Positions 55,953 to 64,000 of a stretch of DNA of 64,000 bases are shown here, one piece after another. Each line of letters begins with the position of its first letter. The first letter of the stretch is position 1. Made by a program: the position numbers and the translations under genes. Under the pieces are notes generated by a model, which saw nothing but the letters and a program-made list of their open reading frames with translations, was not told where the DNA came from and ran no database searches. This DNA is from Candidatus Methylobacter favarea (GTDB lineage Bacteria > Pseudomonadota > Gammaproteobacteria > Methylococcales > Methylomonadaceae): NCBI RefSeq assembly GCF_902806695.1, contig NZ_CADCXN010000002.1:1-64000 (forward strand), in the 5' to 3' direction.

Positions 55953-58900
55953 ATGTCAAAAGCTTTATCATCATCGGAATATCTCAAACGAAATTTTATT
56001 TCTTCTCTAGTCATTATCTGCGCCGTCATCGGCGCCTCTTCCCTGTTGGTAATGATGTTGAGCGATTCATTCAATCACTGGGGAATAATACTGACTGAGC
56101 GGCAGGATACCGTCTTTGACACGGCCCTAATGACGATGCTGAGCACGCTGCTTTTATGGCTTTTTTCACTGCGTCCCCTGCTGCTGAAAATCGGCCGCAT
56201 TCAGGCGCAGGCAGAAGAGCAGGCGCGCCTGAATTCAGATCTTCACTCGGCTTTGGATGCTCATGCCCTGGTCAGTATTGCCGATATCGAGGGTAAAATA
56301 TTTTATGTCAATGACAAATTCTGCAAAATTTCCGGCTATACGCAAAAAGAACTTATCGGCCAGGATCATCGTATCGTTAATTCCGGCTATCATGATAAGG
56401 ACTATATTCGCAACCTGTGGCGTACTCTTGCCAGAGGACACCATTGGAAAGGCGAATTTTGCAATCGCAGCAAAAACGGCGCTTTATACTGGGTAGACAG
56501 CACCATTGTGCCTTTGTGGGGAAAGGATGGCAAGCCGTGCCAATACATTTCGATACTTCGCAATATTACCGTAGCAAAAGAGCATGAAGCTAAACTGACA
56601 GCGCTCAAACTCGCGCTTGATGCCTGTAGCGAAATGATCTTTATTACCGATCCCCAAGGCTATATCCAATACGCTAATCCTGCTTTATACCTGTCAGCAG
56701 GCTGGACCGGGGAAAATTTTCCGGGGCGCCGGCCGAACCTTCTGAATAGCCCTAATGCTGATCAAAAAATTCTAGCCGAGATGCAGGAAAGGCTCGGCTG
56801 TGGTGAAGGCTGGTCGGGTCAATTACTCAACCGGCGCCGTAATAACAGCCTGTCCGCAAAGCAAGCCCCGGCCAGCGAAACCCCAGACTATTGGGCGCAA
56901 ATCAACATTACCCCGATTCTGAACACAGACGGCACATTAGTCGGTTACGTCCAGATTCAGCAAGATATCACTGAGCAGATACAACGCGAAGCGGAGCTGC
57001 AAATAGTACAGGAAGACGCTACAGCTCGACTGCATATTGCCGAAGCATTGCAATTAACTCAGCCGTTAAGCCAGCGCTTTGCTCATGTGCTGGATATTTT
57101 ATTCGAGCTCAAAGGCATCGACAAGCAGCATAAAGGCGGCATATTTCTGAAAGCGCCAGGCGAAGATTATCTGGACAGCTTCGTGCTGCAAGGAGAATCT
57201 GGCGAAGAGTTTATGGCTGGAGAAAAACATATTCCCGTGGATGCCGATATATGGAATAGCGCCTTTCTTTCCGGCAAGCTTTTCATTGCCGAGCAGTGTT
57301 TTTGCAATTCCTGTCAACGCATACAAGCTCATGGACATTATATCGTGCCCATTGCCGCCGGCGAAGATATCTTCGGTATATTGTTTTTATATACCGATTC
57401 TTTTCCGTCTCAAAGCGATAACCGTATCACTCTGCTCAGGGAAATAGGAGAAAAAATGGCGCTCGCCGTGTTGCGGGAGCAAGCCAAAGCAGCGCTTGAA
57501 TCGGCGCGTGATGAAGCCGTGCATGCCGCGCTTATAAAAAGCGAGTTTCTAGCCAATATGAGCCATGAAATCCGCACTCCGATGAATGGAGTTCTCGGCA
57601 TACTGGATATTTTAAAAGACTCAAAGCTGTCGCCGGAACAATCTGATCTGGTGCAAATGGCGGCCAATTCAGCCGAGGCATTGCTGGATATCATCAATGA
57701 TATTCTGGATTTTTCCAAACTTGAGGCGGGCAAAATTGAAATTGAGCATATTGAGTTCGAGTTGCCTGCCCTGGTAGAGGATGTCTGCTCGCTTTTGGCG
57801 GGCCGTGCGCATGCCAAGGGCCTGGAATTAAACTGCTTTCTGCCGATGAATCTGCCATTGAGGTGGCAAGGCGATCCCACGCGTATCCGCCAGGTACTCA
57901 CTAACCTGATAGGTAATGCCGTTAAATTTACCGATCAGGGCGAGATATCGGTAAAGGCCAGTATGGCTGAATCGATGGAAGAAAAATCAGGGCTGCGCTT
58001 TAGTGTAAAGGATACCGGCATCGGCATTTCCACCGAAGTACAGGCGCGATTATTTCAGGCTTTTTCTCAAGCCGACAGTTCTACCGCCCGCCGTTTCGGA
58101 GGAACAGGCTTAGGTCTTTCTATCAGCAGGAGCTTGGTCTATCTTATGGGAGGGGAAATTGGGGTAGAAAGTGTTTTGGGATTCGGAACCAGATTCTGGT
58201 TTACCCTGCCCTTAAAGCCTTCGAATATTAATACTCCGCCTCCTCTTCTCGATATCGCCGGCAAACGCGCACTCATCGTAGATGACAACGCCACTAATCG
58301 CATTATTCTGGAGCACTATCTAAGCCACTGGGGTATCGCCGCCAAAGCAGTGGATAACGCCCCGGCCGCATTAAGCGAGCTGGAAGCCGCCGTTTCGAAT
58401 AACAGGCCTTTTGATATTTTGCTTTCGGATCTGCATATGCCCGGAATGGACGGGCTTGCGTTGATAAAAGCAATAACCGAACGACCCGCTATCGCGGCCA
58501 TACCGCGTTTATTATTAACCTCAGGAGCTTGTGGGGATAATAAAACAAGATCAGCACTGGGAATTGCCCAAAGTCTGTTAAAGCCGGTGCGTCAATCCCA
58601 ACTCTTCAACGCCATTAGCGCCGCCATACAGCCTTCCGCCCGGCAGCCGTTGCCAGCAAGTAAAACGAAGACACCGCTGCCTGACTACAGTGGTAAAAAA
58701 ATCTTGGTAGTAGAAGACAACCAGGTTAACCAGAAAGTAATACTTTCCCTGCTTGCCAAATTTAATCTTAAACCCGATCTTGCTGAAAACGGACGGCTGG
58801 CGCTGGAGCAACTGAAGCGGCAAACTTATGATCTCATATTAATGGATTGCCAAATGCCGGTTATGGACGGCTATGAGGCTACCCGCCTGTTGCGGGCGCG

Positions 58901-59486
58901 GGAAATAGTCGAAGGCTGCTCTTTTCGCCTTCCGGTAGTCGCGCTTACCGCTCATGCTGTATCCGGGGAACGAGAAAAATGTCTGAGCGCGGGAATGGAT
59001 GATTATCTGAGCAAACCTATTGTGCGCAATGAATTAGCCGCGGCATTATCGCGCTGGCTGGCTGAGGACGCAGCAGGCAGGCCGGACGCATCTTGCCATG
59101 CTGATGCCATACCGGAAAAACCGGCCCCGATTTTTTGGGATAAAGCCACCGCCCTCAATCGCCTGGAAGGCGATGAAGAACTTCTGGCTGAAATGATTGC
59201 GCTATTTCTGCAGGATGCTCCCTTAAGGCTGAGCGAGCTGAATGAAGCCCTGCTGCAGAATAATTATCTCGCGCTGGCCGATGCGGCTCATGCAGTCAAG
59301 GGAATGGCAGTGCATTTTTGCGCAGCAACAGTTATTTCTCTTGCATCCGAACTCGAACAAAATGCTCGTACTCATACCAACATGGCCGGACTTCGGCTGA
59401 TGACGGAACAATTGAGTGAGGCTACCCGCAATCTGATCGAGAACCTGCTGCAAAAACAAGGACAGCCTTATGAACAACGAATTTAA
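55953..59486 (+). CDS. Hybrid sensor histidine kinase with PAS, GAF-like, two receiver and Hpt domains (BarA-like layout)
   Basis: The protein has 1177 residues. Two membrane segments lie near the N-terminus (FISSLVIICAVIGASSLLVM; TALMTMLSTLLLWLFSLRPL). PAS domains run at about 95-215 and 215-345, with a GAF-like region at about 365-505. The H-box is FLANMSHEIRTPMNGVLGIL, and the ATPase includes NLIGNAVKFT and GGTGLGLSIS. Two receivers follow (ILLSDLHMPGMDG and LILMDCQMPVMDG), then a C-terminal Hpt domain (AHAVKGMAVHFCAA). Phosphate would pass His-Asp-His-Asp to an unknown output regulator. The next gene overlaps by 17 bases. Confidence 0.92.
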   Translation: MSKALSSSEYLKRNFISSLVIICAVIGASSLLVMMLSDSFNHWGIILTERQDTVFDTALMTMLSTLLLWLFSLRPLLLKIGRIQAQAEEQARLNSDLHSALDAHALVSIADIEGKIFYVNDKFCKISGYTQKELIGQDHRIVNSGYHDKDYIRNLWRTLARGHHWKGEFCNRSKNGALYWVDSTIVPLWGKDGKPCQYISILRNITVAKEHEAKLTALKLALDACSEMIFITDPQGYIQYANPALYLSAGWTGENFPGRRPNLLNSPNADQKILAEMQERLGCGEGWSGQLLNRRRNNSLSAKQAPASETPDYWAQINITPILNTDGTLVGYVQIQQDITEQIQREAELQIVQEDATARLHIAEALQLTQPLSQRFAHVLDILFELKGIDKQHKGGIFLKAPGEDYLDSFVLQGESGEEFMAGEKHIPVDADIWNSAFLSGKLFIAEQCFCNSCQRIQAHGHYIVPIAAGEDIFGILFLYTDSFPSQSDNRITLLREIGEKMALAVLREQAKAALESARDEAVHAALIKSEFLANMSHEIRTPMNGVLGILDILKDSKLSPEQSDLVQMAANSAEALLDIINDILDFSKLEAGKIEIEHIEFELPALVEDVCSLLAGRAHAKGLELNCFLPMNLPLRWQGDPTRIRQVLTNLIGNAVKFTDQGEISVKASMAESMEEKSGLRFSVKDTGIGISTEVQARLFQAFSQADSSTARRFGGTGLGLSISRSLVYLMGGEIGVESVLGFGTRFWFTLPLKPSNINTPPPLLDIAGKRALIVDDNATNRIILEHYLSHWGIAAKAVDNAPAALSELEAAVSNNRPFDILLSDLHMPGMDGLALIKAITERPAIAAIPRLLLTSGACGDNKTRSALGIAQSLLKPVRQSQLFNAISAAIQPSARQPLPASKTKTPLPDYSGKKILVVEDNQVNQKVILSLLAKFNLKPDLAENGRLALEQLKRQTYDLILMDCQMPVMDGYEATRLLRAREIVEGCSFRLPVVALTAHAVSGEREKCLSAGMDDYLSKPIVRNELAAALSRWLAEDAAGRPDASCHADAIPEKPAPIFWDKATALNRLEGDEELLAEMIALFLQDAPLRLSELNEALLQNNYLALADAAHAVKGMAVHFCAATVISLASELEQNARTHTNMAGLRLMTEQLSEATRNLIENLLQKQGQPYEQRI

Positions 59487-61326
59487 TTTCCATGAACTGA
59501 AAGCCGCCGATCGCCTGCCCTCCCCTTCCGGAACCGCACTGGCTATCATGCAACTCGTGCAACGCGAAAATTCGACTGCCCAGCAGGTGGCGCATTTAGT
59601 CCAGAGCGATCCGGCCTTGAGCGGCCGAGTCTTGCGTTTTGTCAATTCCGCCGCGTTCGGGGTAGGAAGATCTATCGCCAGCGTTCAGGAAGCCGTATTA
59701 ATGATGGGTATGCAGGCAGTCCGTAACTTTGCGCTAAGCCTTTCCCTAATCGGTATCCAGCATAATAGCCGTTGTCAGGGATTCGATTACGCCCTCTACT
59801 GGTCAGACTCCCTGCTGCTGGCCGTAGCTATTGCCAGCATTACCGCTCGCGAGCGCACTGTTGCCCCCGAAGAAGCGTTTACCTTGGGACTGCTCGCAGA
59901 CATCGGTCGTCTTGCTTTGGCGACTGCATGGCCGGAAACTTATGGCGAATGTTGTAATCCCGCACAGGCCGATAGAATTCTCGCCATGGAGCAGGAGCGT
60001 TTTGCAATTGATCATGAAACCTTGAGCCTGATGCTGCTAGCCGACTGGGGATTGCCGGGGATATTTCTGGATGCGCTGAAACATAGTCTGGACTCGGAAA
60101 TAAGAGAGCTGTCAAGAGCGGCCCGTTTTGCCAGACAATTGGCTTTCGCCCGGCACATAGTTCATTATTGTTTAGCCAATGAGGCTAATCAAGCAGTCCT
60201 GTGGCCCACTTTAGAAACGGAAGCAAGTCAGCATGCCCTGGACAAGACAGCTTTGTTAAAGCTCACTGATGAGATAATCATGAATTGGCACGATTGGGGA
60301 AAACTGATTGGACTGAAAACGGCTATTCGTCATGACTTGCCGGAAAAACCCATAGCCACGAAAGAGACTTTACCAGGCCTGAACTTGTTGCTCGTGGATG
60401 ACGACGCCATGATGCTTGCCCGCCTTTCCAAACAACTTGCAGCGGCGGGGCATAGTGTTCAAGTTTGCAGGAACGGCGAGCTGGCGCTGAAATATGTAAT
60501 TGAGCATAATCCCCATCTTGTGATCACAGATTGGCGCATGAAGCCCACAGATGGAATTCAGCTCTGCAAAATCCTGCGCGCTTCAAACTTTGGAAAAAAT
60601 ATTTATTTTATCATGCTTACCGCTACTGAAAGTGAGGATGCCTTAGTGGAAGCTTTCGATGCCGGAATTGACGATTATGTGACCAAGCCTGTCAGTCTGC
60701 GGGTGCTTTTGGCCCGCGTCCAGGCCGGGCAGCGTATTATTATGCTGCAGCAGGAGCTTGAAAAGGAGCGCCGAAACATTGAACGCTATTCGGCTGAATT
60801 GTCGGTAGCTAACCGGCGCCTTGAACATATGGCAAATACGGATCTGCTTACGGATTTACCCAACCGCCGCCATGCCATGAGCCGATTGCAGGAAGAGTGG
60901 ACAATGGCGCAAAAGTTCCAACGCCCCTTGAGCATTTTAATGCTGGATCTGGACTATTTCAAATCGGTAAACGATACGCTGGGCCATAACATCGGGGACA
61001 AGGTATTGGCGCATACAGCCAATATCATACGCGAAACTTTGCGCGTCAACGACCTTCCGTGCAGGCTGGGGGGCGAAGAATTTCTGGTGATTGCTCCCAA
61101 TACTGATACTGCCGCCGCCCTGCAATTAGCCGAGCGTATTCGCCGCGGCATTGAAAAAAACCAGCTAGTAAAAATTGCATTTACCCGCCCTGTTACCATC
61201 AGTATCGGCGTAGCTACTTCCACAGCAGCCAAACCGGATTGGGAAGATCTGATAAATCTTGCAGATCAGGCTTTGTATCGGGTAAAGCGAGGCAATCGTA
61301 ACGGTGTTCAGCTCGCCCAACAGTAA
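59470..61326 (+). CDS. HDOD-receiver-GGDEF protein, probable diguanylate cyclase
   Basis: The protein has 618 residues. An HDOD domain (about 12-225; SPSGTALAIMQLVQRENST, GRVLRFVNSAAFG) precedes a receiver at about 305-420 (LLLVDDDAMMLARLSK, LVITDWRMKPTDG). A GGDEF domain follows at about 450-615, with NTDLLTDLPNRRHAMSRLQE and the active GGEEF motif. It should make cyclic di-GMP when its receiver is phosphorylated, probably by the hybrid kinase encoded just upstream. Putting HDOD in front of the receiver is less common. Confidence 0.9.
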   Translation: MNNEFNFHELKAADRLPSPSGTALAIMQLVQRENSTAQQVAHLVQSDPALSGRVLRFVNSAAFGVGRSIASVQEAVLMMGMQAVRNFALSLSLIGIQHNSRCQGFDYALYWSDSLLLAVAIASITARERTVAPEEAFTLGLLADIGRLALATAWPETYGECCNPAQADRILAMEQERFAIDHETLSLMLLADWGLPGIFLDALKHSLDSEIRELSRAARFARQLAFARHIVHYCLANEANQAVLWPTLETEASQHALDKTALLKLTDEIIMNWHDWGKLIGLKTAIRHDLPEKPIATKETLPGLNLLLVDDDAMMLARLSKQLAAAGHSVQVCRNGELALKYVIEHNPHLVITDWRMKPTDGIQLCKILRASNFGKNIYFIMLTATESEDALVEAFDAGIDDYVTKPVSLRVLLARVQAGQRIIMLQQELEKERRNIERYSAELSVANRRLEHMANTDLLTDLPNRRHAMSRLQEEWTMAQKFQRPLSILMLDLDYFKSVNDTLGHNIGDKVLAHTANIIRETLRVNDLPCRLGGEEFLVIAPNTDTAAALQLAERIRRGIEKNQLVKIAFTRPVTISIGVATSTAAKPDWEDLINLADQALYRVKRGNRNGVQLAQQ

Positions 61327-61506
61327 CTTTTTTAATATTTTTGTTTCTAGAGCTTTTACTGGATAATCTCTCTTACTTTATCCCCTTATCTTCACCTTCA
61401 AATAAAGTTTACGAGAAAATTGAGGAAAAATATAAAAGGTAAAATCCGTTATTTTATTCGGCAGAGTTGAAGTTAAAGCTTTCAAAAAAGCATTTTCCTC
61501 TGATAA

Positions 61507-62658
61507 TCACTTGTATCCGGTCAATTCAACATAGCCCTGACCTGAAATTGATTTGCCGTTTTTTATACCTTTGACGCTGACAGCCCCTTCCCAATAACGA
61601 TAGCTGACATTGAGTTCCTGATCGTTGATTAAGGGAATAACATCCACTTCAAGATTCTGGCCGGGTATGGATAAATGCCATTTAGAGGGATAAATACTAT
61701 GTGAATGAGGGCTCTTCCAGGTATCCAGGACTTTAATTTTTACATCCTGCTTCCTGAGGGTTATTTTCGAGCTGTCTGCCAAAATAACAGAACCGGAACT
61801 GTTGCTGTCTTGCTGCCCGTCTTTGCGCCTTAATCGATAGAACATTAATTCACTGTTATCAGCAAACTGGAGCGCGAACCAGTCCCATCCGGCCTGTTCA
61901 TCCGACAAGGAACTTGTGCTCCATTCCCTGTCCATCCAGCTATCGCCCATAACGGAAAATTTATTGTCCCCAATATTGATGCTTCCCTCCGTCGTTAATC
62001 GCGGATAGGAATAATAATAAGAGGCATTGCCGGGTTTTTCACTTTTCCGGCTCAATCCCTGTTCTCCTTGTAAAACCAGGTCCTTTCGCGCCTTAAGTAT
62101 TAAATCAATAGCAAATTCAGGTCCTTTGGCCTGCAGCCGTAACGGAAAGTCTGAATTGTCCAGGGATGATGCCGACCAGTCATGCAGCCAAACCTGATAT
62201 TTTTTATTTGATGTTCCCGCCAGATTATTACCCGTACGGCTAAATCGTTCATCAGTATAAAAATGGTTCTCCTCTACATCCGTCACGGTAAAGTGCGCCA
62301 TATACAGTTGATTGTTGCGCCAGACAGATTTTGAGGGTGGAGTATCGGCCTTCAAAGCGAAGCGAAAAAAAGTCAGCTCATAACCAAACTTTCGGCCATA
62401 GGGATTTTTCAGATTACCTGTGAAATACCACCATTCGGTCCGGTATCGATTGTGCGCGCCGTGATCGGCTGGAAACGAGAATTTTCGAGGCTTTAACGCA
62501 TGGGCAAAATTTTCCTCCTCATCCCGAGACAATATCTGGCCAAAAGAGCCATCCTCGGCAGGAGGAGTAAGCATTGAAAATGTGAAAGTCTGCCGCCAGA
62601 AAATTATCAGAAAGGCAAGCAACACTATCGCCAGAACAATAAACTTCCTCTCTCTCAT
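61507..62658 (-). CDS. AttH/CrtC-like lipocalin-domain protein
   Basis: The protein has 383 residues. An N-terminal hydrophobic helix (FIVLAIVLLAFLIIFW) suggests export or membrane anchoring. The body has DHGAHNRYRTEWWYFTGNLK, YELTFFRFALKAD, VMGDSWMDREWSTSSLSDEQ and GWDWFALQFAD, the AttH/lipocalin-like family linked to carotenoid hydratase CrtC. It usually accompanies a FtsX-type ABC transporter, as here, and overlaps the permease gene by four bases. The substrate is unknown, probably hydrophobic or lipid-like. Confidence 0.88.
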   Translation of the reverse strand: MRERKFIVLAIVLLAFLIIFWRQTFTFSMLTPPAEDGSFGQILSRDEEENFAHALKPRKFSFPADHGAHNRYRTEWWYFTGNLKNPYGRKFGYELTFFRFALKADTPPSKSVWRNNQLYMAHFTVTDVEENHFYTDERFSRTGNNLAGTSNKKYQVWLHDWSASSLDNSDFPLRLQAKGPEFAIDLILKARKDLVLQGEQGLSRKSEKPGNASYYYSYPRLTTEGSINIGDNKFSVMGDSWMDREWSTSSLSDEQAGWDWFALQFADNSELMFYRLRRKDGQQDSNSSGSVILADSSKITLRKQDVKIKVLDTWKSPHSHSIYPSKWHLSIPGQNLEVDVIPLINDQELNVSYRYWEGAVSVKGIKNGKSISGQGYVELTGYK

Positions 62659-64000
62659 TCTATGCGCAAGGCCTCGGCTGGCTTGATTCGAGCCATTTTC
62701 AGGGCTGGAAAAATTCCGGCAAGAACTGCTGCGATGAAGGCCAAAGCCAGGCCTTGATACACTACCATGGGATCAAAATGGAACGCCATGGTCCAGCCGA
62801 ATGAGCGTTCATACACCACAAAAATCAATACATAAGCTACGACATAACCGACAGGAATGGCAAATAGCCCGGCAATCAGCCCCATCAAGCCGGTTTCACC
62901 GATGACCAAAAATGTTAATTGCCTTCGTGTCAGACCTATAGCGCGTAAAATCCCCAACTGCCGGGTTCGCTCAAACTGCAAAGCCATCAAGGTACTCAAA
63001 ACGCCGACAAAAGCGACCGCTGCCGACAGCCAGCGTAATGTTTCAGTAACAGTAAAAGTCTGCTCAAATACTTCCATGGAGGCTTTATAAATATCCTTAT
63101 CAGATTTTACCGATTGTTGCCCGGTCAGTAATTTATACAGCTGATTTTCAAGCTGTTTTAGATCTGTATGCTTCCTGGCATATACGCCGATGCCGGAATA
63201 TCCTAAATCAGGCCAATACCGTTGGTAATTTTGCCGGCTCATGCTCAAATGCCCTTGATCCCCGCTATAATCTGCATAAACGGCTATAACTTCAAAAGGT
63301 TGTTTGCCTTTGTCAGTCTGCAACAGAATTTCTTGACCTATCCTGATAGCATGATAATACGCATAAGGCTCAGTTACCATGACTGTCTGCTGCTGCTCAA
63401 ATCTGTCCCAAAGGTCGTCATTAACCTTATCCTTGAATATGAAGCCTTTGCGGGACTGCGGATTCAGTTCGAATACAGACACTTTGGTAAATTCATCATT
63501 AGCGATAAGTTTAGTGTGCAATGCGCTACTGAGCATTTGCACATCAGGCAGGTCAGCCAGCCTTTTCTTTAGTTGATGTTCCTCAATAGCCCTCCCGCCT
63601 ATTATCTTCTCGCCCGGCAGAGTCACATAAAGATCTGCTGCCAAACTGGCTTGCACCCATTCTGTCACCGTCTGGCGCAAACTGCCTATCATTAATTCCA
63701 TGCCGATCGTTGCCGAAACGGCAATCATCAATGCGGCCACGGCAATGCCTGTTCGGCTGATCTCGGACGAAATCGTACGTACAGGCAAGCGTCCGGCAAT
63801 GCCGAGGAAACGCCCGAAAAGTTTATCCGTCATCTGGACGAGCCCCAAAGTAAAAGCCGGTGTCAACAAGGCAAATCCAAACACTATAATGAAAATGCCG
63901 GCCAACCCCCAGCTAACGCTTTGAGCTGAAGAAAGCGCCAAAGCCAGCCCGCCGGCTATTAATATGAAACCTGTTAGCTTCGCCCCGCTGACTAGCTGGC
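62655..64000 (-). CDS. FtsX-type ABC transporter permease (5' end beyond the window)
   Basis: At least 448 residues, open to the right edge, where more codons read KLTGFILIAGGLALALSS in frame before the TTG at 63941. It therefore begins outside the window. The C-terminal FtsX domain has ATLRWLSAAVAFVGVLSTLM-like membrane segments, RQLGILRAIGLTRRQL, and a final GIFPALKMARIKPAEALRIE. Periplasmic regions lie between membrane helices. It is the membrane part of an ABC exporter, with the AttH-like protein encoded directly after it. The ATPase gene should lie further to the right. Confidence 0.9.
   Translation of the reverse strand, partial: QLVSGAKLTGFILIAGGLALALSSAQSVSWGLAGIFIIVFGFALLTPAFTLGLVQMTDKLFGRFLGIAGRLPVRTISSEISRTGIAVAALMIAVSATIGMELMIGSLRQTVTEWVQASLAADLYVTLPGEKIIGGRAIEEHQLKKRLADLPDVQMLSSALHTKLIANDEFTKVSVFELNPQSRKGFIFKDKVNDDLWDRFEQQQTVMVTEPYAYYHAIRIGQEILLQTDKGKQPFEVIAVYADYSGDQGHLSMSRQNYQRYWPDLGYSGIGVYARKHTDLKQLENQLYKLLTGQQSVKSDKDIYKASMEVFEQTFTVTETLRWLSAAVAFVGVLSTLMALQFERTRQLGILRAIGLTRRQLTFLVIGETGLMGLIAGLFAIPVGYVVAYVLIFVVYERSFGWTMAFHFDPMVVYQGLALAFIAAVLAGIFPALKMARIKPAEALRIE

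Noticed and set aside
1-64000. tRNA, rRNA genes, CRISPR arrays or prophage
   Set aside because: No cloverleaf-like, rRNA-like or regularly spaced repeat sequence and no phage structural genes were seen; a tRNAscan or CRISPR search was not possible.

Overview
The window reads as chromosome of a gammaproteobacterium. The gene order ygfB-pepP-ubiH-ubiI, the cluster zapB-like/zapA/6S RNA, and the pilSR, ybiT, ppnP and qmcA/nfeD genes are all gammaproteobacterial. The long exosortase-A-type exopolysaccharide (EPS) locus and the mid-range GC would suit a methanotroph-like or other EPS-forming environmental lineage. That narrower placement is inference; no methane-oxidation gene is visible.

Left part (1-4.4 kb): the tail of an unidentified gene, a 0.6 kb leader with promoter-like sites and a possible small RNA, then a tight four-gene plus-strand operon. 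It encodes a small protein with an Arg-rich signal-like N-terminus and four Cys, a PqqD-like peptide chaperone, an HPr-kinase-like kinase and a nucleotidyltransferase. This resembles the poorly understood 'HPr-rel-A' gene set and is the best candidate for an undescribed peptide or protein modification system. A decayed IS982-type transposase follows.

EPS region (4.4-22.6 kb, all minus strand): 14 genes running prsT, UDP-sugar epimerase, UDP-sugar dehydrogenase, outer-membrane export lipoprotein, chain-length determinant, tyrosine kinase, beta-barrel protein, ExeA-like ATPase, wecB, polysaccharide deacetylase, FemAB-like, two glycosyltransferases and an asparagine-synthase-like amidotransferase. 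This is the classic XrtA/PEP-CTERM-associated set, but exosortase itself is absent where it normally sits. A 17-codon stub resembling the start of a second FemAB gene marks a possible deletion scar there. No initiating sugar transferase or PEP-CTERM protein is in the window. The set's LuxI-like acyltransferase lies at 27.2-28.0 kb.

Between prsT and the acyltransferase is a 4.6 kb gene graveyard. It holds a DksA/TraR-like fragment, an eroded moxR-DUF58 gene pair and an eroded IS5-type transposase.

28-41.6 kb: a thioredoxin-like protein, a multi-PAS PP2C phosphatase, fragments, nfeD/qmcA, an orphan ParA, MgtE, NAD synthetase and sucCD. 41.8-50.6 kb: pilSR, a small membrane protein, two ubiquinone hydroxylases with pepP and ygfB, then zapB-like/zapA and a well-supported 6S RNA. 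50.7-61.3 kb is rich in signalling: a NarL-type two-component pair, a PAS hybrid kinase with two receivers and an Hpt domain, and an HDOD-receiver-GGDEF protein overlapping it. YbiT, a NYN protein and PpnP lie between. The window ends in an AttH-like lipocalin gene and an ABC permease gene cut by the right edge.

Family assignments come from motif recognition and remembered family features, without database searches.
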